A stretch of 64,000 nucleotides of DNA from Gammaproteobacteria bacterium. GTDB lineage: Bacteria; Pseudomonadota; Gammaproteobacteria; Enterobacterales; Alteromonadaceae. Positions within the stretch are counted from its first letter, which is position 1. Each line of letters opens with the position of its first letter. The stretch covers positions 1 through 64,000 of the forward strand of contig JAHJZX010000006.1 of NCBI GenBank assembly GCA_018826295.1. The letters run 5' to 3'. Below are positions 57,850 through 64,000 of the stretch, piece after piece. The notes below the pieces were generated by a model. The model ran no database searches and had not been told where the DNA came from. It saw only the letters and a list, made by a program, of their open reading frames with translations. The position numbers and the translations under genes were made by a program.

Positions 57850-59301
57850 TTAACGCGCTACGGGCAGGGTTGGGTATTTAATACCAGCCATATCGTTCAT
57901 TACGCGGATAACCTGGGTGCTGTAACCGAACTCGTTGTCATACCAGACGTACAACACGCAGCGATCACCATCTACGATAGTAGCTTGAGAATCAACAACT
58001 CCGGCGTAGCGTGAACCAACCAGATCGGATGATACGATTTCGGTTGAAGCGGTAAAATCGATTTGGTCCTGCAACTCCGAGAACAACGAGGTACGCTGCA
58101 GAAAATCGTTCATTTCATCGCGGCTGGTTTCACGGTTTAAGTTCAGTGACAAAATCGCCATTGATACATTTGGCGTTGGCACCCGGATAGCATTGCCAGT
58201 TAATTTACCTTTTAACTGTGGCAGCGCTTTGGCCACGGCACTGGCAGCACCGGTGGAGGTTAACACCATATTCAGCGGTGCCGCACGGCCACGACGCTCA
58301 GCACTGTGGAAATTATCAATCAGGTTTTGATCGTTGGTGTATGAGTGCACGGTTTCAACGTGGCCATTACGAATGCCAAACTCATCTTCCAGCGCTTTTA
58401 ATACCGGCGTAATGGCATTAGTGGTGCAACTGGCTGCCGACACTATGTTGTGCTCTGGCAATATCATATGCTGGTTTACGCCGTAAACGATATTCGGCAC
58501 TTCGCCTTTGGCAGGTGCAGTTAACAGTACTTTGGCAGCACCTTTGCTTTTAAAATGAATGCTTAGCTCTTTGTCATCTTTCCAGATGCCGGTGTTATCC
58601 ACCACTAAGGCGTCCTGAATACCGTATTGGGTATAGTCAACCAACTCTGGTGAATTAGCGTAAATCACTTTGATAAAGGTACCGTTAGCTTTAATACCCT
58701 GGTTTTCTTCATCTACGGTAATGCTGCCGTTAAAAGGGCCATGAATAGAGTCACGGCGCAGCAAACTGGCCCGTTTTTCTAAATCACCTTTTTTACCGCC
58801 ACGCACCACTACAGCGCGCAGACGTAATTTGCTGCTTGGGCCAGAGCGTTCTAACATTAAGCGGGCCAGTAACCGACCAATACGGCCAAAACCGTACAGT
58901 ACCACGTCTACCGGTTTAACCTGATCTTCGTGATCAAGTAATTCGGCCAATTCACGCGCCAAATACTGCTCCAGTTCAGTGCCGTTAGCCGCATTTTTAT
59001 AAATATAACCATAAGCCAGCTTACCAATATCAACCCGCCCCGGCGCCAGGTTCATCTTGCTGATGGCATCCAGTACCGGAAAGCTCTCGCGCAGGCGCAG
59101 TTTCTGGCCTTCAAAACGTTCAACGCTTTTATGGGCTTTAATAATGTCGATAGTGGTAGCATTTACCAGCGGGCGGCCATACACCACCACTTCAATGCCT
59201 TTGTTACGATACAAGCGCCCGATAATAGGCTGCATGTTTTCGGCATATTCCTGGCGTTCCTGCCAGCTTTTCTGATACTGCTCTGCGTGCGATAGGGTCA
59301 T
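57850..59301 (-). CDS. Glyceraldehyde-3-phosphate dehydrogenase, long form
   Basis: The GAPDH core is clear. NAD-binding VVLYGFGRIGRLLARLML lies near residue 133, the catalytic cysteine in IVSAASCTTNAITPVL, and the C-terminal YDNEFGYSTQVIRV ends the domain. The protein is 483 residues because about 130 residues precede the Rossmann fold, helical and without a known catalytic motif. Similar long GAPDHs occur in Vibrio and Shewanella relatives; whether this one is glycolytic or gluconeogenic cannot be told. AAAGG precedes the ATG. It sits beside msrB, as gapA does in E. coli. Confidence 0.94.
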   Translation of the reverse strand: MTLSHAEQYQKSWQERQEYAENMQPIIGRLYRNKGIEVVVYGRPLVNATTIDIIKAHKSVERFEGQKLRLRESFPVLDAISKMNLAPGRVDIGKLAYGYIYKNAANGTELEQYLARELAELLDHEDQVKPVDVVLYGFGRIGRLLARLMLERSGPSSKLRLRAVVVRGGKKGDLEKRASLLRRDSIHGPFNGSITVDEENQGIKANGTFIKVIYANSPELVDYTQYGIQDALVVDNTGIWKDDKELSIHFKSKGAAKVLLTAPAKGEVPNIVYGVNQHMILPEHNIVSAASCTTNAITPVLKALEDEFGIRNGHVETVHSYTNDQNLIDNFHSAERRGRAAPLNMVLTSTGAASAVAKALPQLKGKLTGNAIRVPTPNVSMAILSLNLNRETSRDEMNDFLQRTSLFSELQDQIDFTASTEIVSSDLVGSRYAGVVDSQATIVDGDRCVLYVWYDNEFGYSTQVIRVMNDMAGIKYPTLPVAR

Positions 59302-59431
59302 GAGTAGAGGCCTTTTACTTCAGTAAGATGAATTAATCGGGTATTGCCAACGCGCGGTCTGCGCCGCTTTATGCTCTGACGGCGCGTATTGTAATAGAAG
59401 TTGAAAGGTAACGACAACAGTTACAGAATTT

Positions 59432-59818
59432 TTATTCCACCTCGCCATTGAAGCTTAGCGCCACGGAATTAAGGCAATACCGCTGTCCGGTCGGCGCAGG
59501 GCCGTCGGTAAACACATGGCCTAAATGCGCATCGCAGTTAGCACAAACAATTTCAATCCGTATCATGCCGTGGCTATTGTCTTGCTGATAGCTGACTTTG
59601 CCCTCAAGAGCCTGATAGAAACTGGGCCAACCGCAACCGGCATCAAATTTGGTAGCTGACGAAAACAAACTGCTGCCACAACAAATACAGTGATAAGTTC
59701 CGGCTTTGTCGTTATGCAACAATTCACCGCTAAACGGGTATTCAGTGCCTTTTAACCGGGTAACCCGGTATTGCTCATCGGTTAATCGCTCTCGCCACTG
59801 CTGTGCGGATAATTTCAT
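59432..59818 (-). CDS. msrB: Peptide-methionine (R)-S-oxide reductase
   Basis: MsrB repairs methionine-R-sulfoxide in proteins. The 128 residues have the zinc site in two CxxC pairs ([24 protein letters not shown]) and the catalytic cysteine in [23 protein letters not shown] is typical. It has no signal peptide, so it is cytosolic. It is next to the GAPDH gene as in E. coli. Confidence 0.97.
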   Translation of the reverse strand: MKLSAQQWRERLTDEQYRVTRLKGTEYPFSGELLHNDKAGTYHCICCGSSLFSSATKFDAGCGWPSFYQALEGKVSYQQDNSHGMIRIEIVCANCDAHLGHVFTDGPAPTGQRYCLNSVALSFNGEVE

Positions 59819-59920
59819 GTTTTTGCTCCCGTTTTAACCTTGTGTCTGTCAGCATTACAGCTGGGGTTAATTGACAATGATGTTGCGTTTTTCCAAGGCT
59901 GCTAACTGATTTTGCAATAG

Positions 59921-59938
59921 TTTTCACATTGCTGTCAT
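59921..59938 (+). promoter_or_regulatory. Candidate PhoB (Pho) box upstream of phoD-like gene
   Basis: TTTTCAC-ATTG-CTGTCAT shows the 7-4-7 spacing of a Pho box. The right half is perfect (CTGTCAT) and the left matches at about 4-5 of 7 positions. It lies 43 bases before the ATG of a phosphatase gene. Confidence 0.35.
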
Positions 59939-59980
59939 GATTTTCTGTTTCACTGCGCTGGTCAAACCAGGAGAATAATA

Positions 59981-61762
59981 ATGACCAGACTGACCCGTCG
60001 CGATTTTCTAAAAGCCTCTGCAGCCGGTTTTGGCTCAGTAGTGATATCGACCAGCTTAATCGGCTGCTCCAGCGATACCCGTGAACCCGCAGCCTTACCC
60101 TATCGTGTGCAATTTTTACATGGTGTCGCCAGTGGCGACCCCAGCTCAGACGCCATTATATTGTGGACCCGTGTCAGCGCCGACGCAACAACAGTGCCGC
60201 TACAGTGGCAACTGGCGGAAGACAGACAATTTAACCGTATTATCCGCAGTGGTGATACCAGTACGTCAGCAAGCAGTGACTACACGGTAAAAATTGATGT
60301 GCGAGATCTGAATGCCGGTACAGAATATTTTTACCGCTTTAAAGCCGGCACCGTCACCTCAGCGGTGGGCCGGGCTAAAACCTTGCCGGCCGCGGGCGTA
60401 GATGCGGTTAAACTAGCGGTGTTTTCCTGCTCGAACTACCCGACAGGTTATTTTCATGTTTACGCCAAAGCGGCGGAAATTAGCGATCTGGATGCAGTAA
60501 TCCACTTAGGCGACTATATCTACGAATATGGCGAAAATGGCTACGCCAGCGAAAACGCCGCCGCGCTCGGCCGGGTGGTGTTGCCAGCGACAGAAATCCT
60601 TAGCCTGAGCGATTATCGTGGCCGCTATGCCCAGTACCGCACTGATGCGGCTTTACAGCAGTTGCATGCTGCGGCACCTTTTATCGCGGTGTGGGACGAT
60701 CATGAAATAACCAATGACACCTGGCGTGACGGCGCCGAAAATCATCAGCCTGATGAGGGAGATTTTAATACCCGCAAACAAGCGGCATTAAAAGCCTATT
60801 TTGAGTGGATGCCGATCCGCCCGGTAGCGAGCAATGACGAGCTGACCATTTACCGCCAATTTGAGTTTGGCGATTTGCTCAACCTGTTAATGCTGGACAC
60901 CCGTGTTATAGGCCGGGATGAGCAATTAAGCTATGCCAGTTACACAGATCCGGTCAGCGGCCAGCTTGACAGTGCGCGTTTTAGTGCTGATTTGATGCAG
61001 GCCAGCCGTACCTTGTTAGGTAGCACTCAGTTGCAATGGCTAATGGACAAAATAGCGCAATCTGATGCACGCTGGCAGCTGCTGGGCCAGCAAGTGCTGA
61101 TGGGTAGAATGCTATTGCCAGCGGCCATAGCTACGCAACAGCTGAGTATCAGTGACTTTGCCACCCTGGCCGCACTGGCGCAATTGGCTGCCAGGGCACA
61201 GGCCGGCGATCCCAGCCTGACTGCCGAGCAATTAGCTTACTTGCAGACTAATCAGGCCAGGCTAACCCCCGAGGTGCTGACTTTGCTGCAGCTGCCAGCT
61301 ATTCCGTACAATCTGGATGCCTGGGATGGCTATCCGGTTGAGCGCGAGCAGATCCTGGCGCAGGTAAAAGCCCGGAACAAGAAAATGATCGTGTTGGCAG
61401 GTGATACACACAACGCCTGGGCCAATCATCTGGATTTAGCCGACGGGACACCGGTTGGGGTTGAACTGGCAACGTCATCGGTTACTTCACCGGGTTTAGA
61501 GCAGTATATTGGTTTGCCTGATCGGCAAACGGCGGCGGCAACAGAAGCCGGCCTGGTGCAGTTGGTCGCACCGTTACAGTATACCAATGTGTATGACCGG
61601 GGTTTTATGCTGCTGAATATTAGCCGCGAGGCATTGCGTTGCGACTGGCTGTATGTTGACAACATTTTAGCGCCCACTGCCGCTATGTTGCCTGAGCGCC
61701 AGCAAACTGCTGTTGTGAGCTGGCATGCGGACAATGCGCCACGCTTAGCGCTACAAAACTAA
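59981..61762 (+). CDS. PhoD-like alkaline phosphatase/phosphodiesterase, Tat-exported
   Basis: The 593 residues begin with a twin-arginine signal (LTRRDFLKASAAGFGSVVIS) that ends near a lipobox-like SLIGCSS. The PhoD core shows FLHGVASGDPSSDAIILWTRVS, VFSCSNYPTGYFHVYAKAAE, DAVIHLGDYIYEYGENGY, WDDHEITND and IVLAGDTHNAWANHL, giving the metal-binding residues of this calcium/iron-dependent family. It should release phosphate from esters outside the cytoplasm. A GGAG SD precedes the ATG. It is a single gene with a possible Pho box. Confidence 0.95.
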   Translation: MTRLTRRDFLKASAAGFGSVVISTSLIGCSSDTREPAALPYRVQFLHGVASGDPSSDAIILWTRVSADATTVPLQWQLAEDRQFNRIIRSGDTSTSASSDYTVKIDVRDLNAGTEYFYRFKAGTVTSAVGRAKTLPAAGVDAVKLAVFSCSNYPTGYFHVYAKAAEISDLDAVIHLGDYIYEYGENGYASENAAALGRVVLPATEILSLSDYRGRYAQYRTDAALQQLHAAAPFIAVWDDHEITNDTWRDGAENHQPDEGDFNTRKQAALKAYFEWMPIRPVASNDELTIYRQFEFGDLLNLLMLDTRVIGRDEQLSYASYTDPVSGQLDSARFSADLMQASRTLLGSTQLQWLMDKIAQSDARWQLLGQQVLMGRMLLPAAIATQQLSISDFATLAALAQLAARAQAGDPSLTAEQLAYLQTNQARLTPEVLTLLQLPAIPYNLDAWDGYPVEREQILAQVKARNKKMIVLAGDTHNAWANHLDLADGTPVGVELATSSVTSPGLEQYIGLPDRQTAAATEAGLVQLVAPLQYTNVYDRGFMLLNISREALRCDWLYVDNILAPTAAMLPERQQTAVVSWHADNAPRLALQN

Positions 61763-61796
61763 ACCGGCACAGCCGCTAGTGAAGGGCTGCTAACAA

Positions 61797-62318
61797 TTAA
61801 TCGGCAAACAGCTTTTCAATATTGCGGTAATAATTGGTGGCCCTGGCAGCATGCGGGTTTTGCAGATTGGCCACCAGTTGCCGCAACTGTGACTCGTTAT
61901 CTGCCAGCACAAAACTATAACCGCTGCTTCTGGATGTACGCACCGACATCGACAGCTGTATAGTGCCGTCGCCACTGCGGATATAATTCAGACTGTCACG
62001 CACCGGAAAACGCTCCAGGCTGAAATAAAAAAACTGCAAGGCGTATTCAATTTTCTGAAAAGTGGTTGGGTAACTGTTACGGGCATCATTAAAGCTGCTA
62101 ACGGCATAACCAATAACATCACTACGGGGAAAAGCAGTTACCGGCTTGATATTGTCAAAACTGAAGTTTAGTTTGCAATGACCACTGGCCTTTTGCTCAA
62201 TTAAGCGCCAGCACAATTCATTTTGGTCAACGGCAAAGCTAACCGGACGATCAGCAGCAGTCACAGCCAAACTGAACAAGCTTAACGCGCACAACAGAAG
62301 TCCTTTTACACCACGCAT
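61797..62318 (-). CDS. Secreted protein of unknown function
   Basis: I start at MRGVKGLLLCALSLFSLAVTAADRP (62318), with GGAGG eight bases upstream; the track start is 12 codons earlier. The 173 residues have a signal peptide cleaved after VTA. The mature part has two cysteines (ELCWRLIE, GHCKLNF), which could form a disulfide, and a beta-rich C-terminal half (RSSGYSFVLADNESQLRQLVANL). I do not recognise a family. It is convergent with the PhoD gene. Confidence 0.7.
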   Translation of the reverse strand: MRGVKGLLLCALSLFSLAVTAADRPVSFAVDQNELCWRLIEQKASGHCKLNFSFDNIKPVTAFPRSDVIGYAVSSFNDARNSYPTTFQKIEYALQFFYFSLERFPVRDSLNYIRSGDGTIQLSMSVRTSRSSGYSFVLADNESQLRQLVANLQNPHAARATNYYRNIEKLFAD

Positions 62319-62384
62319 TGGTACATCCTCCATGACTGCAGTATCACTACCCAAACAACATCAATACTCAATGTGTACCCTTCT

Positions 62385-62413
62385 GTTATAGCGTTATAAT
62401 TAGACCTATGCAA
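62385..62413 (-). promoter_or_regulatory. Sigma-70 promoter for the secreted unknown
   Basis: On the minus strand TTGCAT-N17-TATAAC matches a sigma-70 promoter about 65 bases upstream of the ATG at 62318. Confidence 0.45.
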
Positions 62414-62563
62414 TTGATCCGGATAAGGAAATAATGACTATCACGCAGTTTTATGACTAAGCTGTCATAATGTCATACCAGTTAAACCTAGCAGTTTTGT
62501 TTTATTAACACAACCTGAATTTGCCGACAAAATAACTACATTTTGATACAGGTAATTATCCTG

Positions 62564-62971
62564 TTAACTCCGGCCCGGCTCAAAGCTGTTATAGCGCGGC
62601 AGATCGGCATCTAAATCTTCCCAGTTGGCTTTGGAGCTATAAAAATTATGTGATAGCGGCCGCTCGCTGATATCAGTGTTGATAATACCCAGCCGTATGC
62701 GGATACGCGTCGGATCCTCTGCATTACTGCTATAAACAGGTGAGCCACAATTGCGACAAAAGTGGCGCAGCCTACCGGGTTTAAAAGCAAACTGGTTTAA
62801 CTGCTCTGCGCCTTTTAGCACGGCAAAATCCGCAGTTTGCACAAAACCATTGGTAGCAAAAGCGGTACCACTGGATTTACGGCACAATGAGCAGTGGCAA
62901 TGAATAATACTGCTGATAGGCCCGCTAATTTCAACTGTCACTTCGCCACATAAACACGCGCCCTGGTACAT
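62564..62971 (-). CDS. GFA (CENP-V/glutathione-dependent formaldehyde-activating) family protein
   Basis: I start at MYQGACLCGEVTVEISGP (62971) because AAGGA lies six bases before it; the track ORF begins inside the next gene. The 135 residues have the Mss4-like zinc fold with all cysteine groups: ACLCGEV, HCHCSLCRKSSGTAF and HFCRNCGSPVYS. The family binds zinc and was linked to glutathione-formaldehyde adducts, but that activity is doubtful for most members. Its ATG is one base past the upstream hydrolase stop, so they are co-transcribed. Confidence 0.9.
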   Translation of the reverse strand: MYQGACLCGEVTVEISGPISSIIHCHCSLCRKSSGTAFATNGFVQTADFAVLKGAEQLNQFAFKPGRLRHFCRNCGSPVYSSNAEDPTRIRIRLGIINTDISERPLSHNFYSSKANWEDLDADLPRYNSFEPGRS

Positions 62972-62972
62972 A

Positions 62973-64000
62973 CTATTCCTTTTTAGTTGTGACAACCGAA
63001 GCCAGTAAACTGTCCCGATAGTGCGGAAAGAACCGGTTATCATTGTTAGTCATAAAAATAATCAGTAATTGGTTGTCAGCATAATAACGCAAGTCAGCAC
63101 TAAAAATGCCGTTACTGCCACCATGACGCACCACCTTACCCTGCTCCCCAGCCGGTTCTATTATCCAGCCATAGCCGTAAAAGATGCCAGCGCGGGAAGT
63201 AGCAACATGTGGCGTAAACAACAAGGCTGTTGACGCCTTATTAAGCACAGTTTCGGTTTGTAGTGCCTGGTGCCAGCGGACAAGATCTCCAAGAGTCGAT
63301 AAAAAGCCGCCATTAGCATGCAAATTCCACCAGGGGCCATCTTTATCCCAGGACTTTTCCAGCGGAGTGCCCCAGCGCTTAGTGCTGCCATCTGCTTTGC
63401 CGCCCCAAAAGCTATCGCGCTCTAACTCATAACCTGTTGCTATCGGCAGGGTTTGCCAGTCCGGCATGCGATAACCGGTATTAACTAAGCCTGCAGGTTG
63501 CAATAAATGCTGCTGAACGTACTGCTCATAGCTCTGGCCGGATACCCGCTCAATAACCAAGCCTAGTAGCGCGTAACCGGCATTGGAATAGGAAAACGCA
63601 GTGCCTGGCAGTGTATCAAGTTTGGAGCTGAACAAACGCTTTATAAAGGTATTACGACTAACTTTGCTGTAGTCGCCGCCGGACAAGTTATTTACCAGCC
63701 CAGAGCTATGAGTTAGCAACTGATGCAGCGTAATTGGCTTTTTGTCAGCCCCGGCTTCGGGGAAAAACTGGCCCAACGTATCGGTCAATTGCAGCTTACC
63801 CTGCTGCTGCAACGTTAATATTGCGGCGGCAGTAAACTGTTTGGTAATAGAGCCGATATCAAACACCGTGTCGGTAGTAAAGGCTCTGCCGGCCTCGTGA
63901 TCTGCCATACCGTAAGCTTGCAACAACAACGGTTTACCTGCCTGTATTACCGCCACCTGGCCGTCAAAGCCGTCGGCAACGGCTTGCAGGCTCCAGCGTT
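62973..64000 (-). CDS. Beta-lactamase-fold serine hydrolase (partial, start beyond window)
   Basis: The frame continues upstream past the track's GTG start (ADGFDGQVAVIQAGK) to the window end, so the N-terminus and any signal peptide lie outside. The visible 341 codons have SxxK in DIGSITKQFTAAAILTLQ, YSNAGYALLGLVIERVSGQSYE, and VRHGGSNGIFSADL near the C-terminus. These match class C beta-lactamase/esterase (Beta-lactamase, PF00144) proteins. Resistance cannot be inferred, since most family members are esterases or peptidases. Confidence 0.88.
   Translation of the reverse strand, partial: RWSLQAVADGFDGQVAVIQAGKPLLLQAYGMADHEAGRAFTTDTVFDIGSITKQFTAAAILTLQQQGKLQLTDTLGQFFPEAGADKKPITLHQLLTHSSGLVNNLSGGDYSKVSRNTFIKRLFSSKLDTLPGTAFSYSNAGYALLGLVIERVSGQSYEQYVQQHLLQPAGLVNTGYRMPDWQTLPIATGYELERDSFWGGKADGSTKRWGTPLEKSWDKDGPWWNLHANGGFLSTLGDLVRWHQALQTETVLNKASTALLFTPHVATSRAGIFYGYGWIIEPAGEQGKVVRHGGSNGIFSADLRYYADNQLLIIFMTNNDNRFFPHYRDSLLASVVTTKKE

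Noticed and set aside
62973-64000. Antibiotic-resistance beta-lactamase
   Set aside because: It has SxxK and YxN motifs of the broad PF00144 family, but most members are esterases or peptidases and nothing here points to resistance.

Overview
The window reads as ordinary chromosome of a free-living gammaproteobacterium with roughly balanced base composition and dense gene packing. The proteins are close to E. coli ones in length and motifs. Gene order keeps many E. coli neighbourhoods: rpsA-cmk-aroA-serC-gyrA, divergent ubiG, nrdA-nrdB-yfaE, the yceA/yceI/yceJ group, bioA divergent from bioBFCD, sppA-ansA, and msrB next to a GAPDH gene. Several features point to the Alteromonadales/Rheinheimera-Alishewanella-type marine or aquatic gammaproteobacteria: a large TonB receptor with no local partner, a 483-residue GAPDH, a cytosolic pepsin-like protease, and a tricorn-like S41 protease. 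The taxon is inference, not a measured placement. I see no phage, integrase, insertion sequence, CRISPR array, rRNA or tRNA.

Layout. 1-6.7 kb (minus): ribosomal protein S1 (cut by the window edge), CMP kinase, EPSP synthase, phosphoserine aminotransferase and gyrase A. 6.8-12.8 kb (plus): ubiG, then class Ia ribonucleotide reductase nrdA-nrdB with its ferredoxin yfaE behind a pair of NrdR boxes, then a TPR protein. 12.8-18.3 kb (minus): YceI and cytochrome b561, TrhO, YaeQ, and a LysE exporter / FAD oxidase / GNAT set. 18.5-21.0 kb (plus): TonB-dependent receptor. 21.1-25.4 kb (minus): YdiJ, YehS and RibA. 25.6-27.5 kb (plus): ABC exporter. 27.5-32.1 kb (minus): tricorn-like protease and an AGXT-type aminotransferase. 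32.2-35.6 kb: pepsin-like protease, YjdM, HtpX (minus) and PepE, followed by an inverted-repeat intergenic element.

35.7-40.8 kb: complete biotin ring-assembly locus with bioA divergent from bioBFCD and a candidate BirA operator/promoter between them. 40.8-48.3 kb: small membrane protein, asnS, YdjA-type nitroreductase, glgC-glgA and fadH. 48.5-51.4 kb (plus): sppA and ansA. 51.5-59.8 kb (minus): large DUF349 protein with YeaC and a zinc-ribbon membrane protein, PBP4B-like lipoprotein, M14 carboxypeptidase, long GAPDH and msrB. 60.0-64.0 kb: Tat-exported PhoD-like phosphatase (plus), then a secreted unknown, a GFA-family protein and a second beta-lactamase-fold hydrolase cut by the window edge (all minus).

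Most genes are housekeeping (translation, nucleotide and cofactor supply, glycogen synthesis, fatty-acid oxidation, redox repair). The accessory flavour is proteolysis and envelope hydrolysis: pepsin-like, tricorn-like, HtpX, SppA, PepE, M14, and two SxxK hydrolases. I did not find a convincing undescribed multi-gene system. The best leads are the cytosolic pepsin homologue, the GNAT with a cysteine-rich tail coupled to an FAD oxidase, the coupled YeaC-DUF349 genes, and the inverted-repeat element after pepE.
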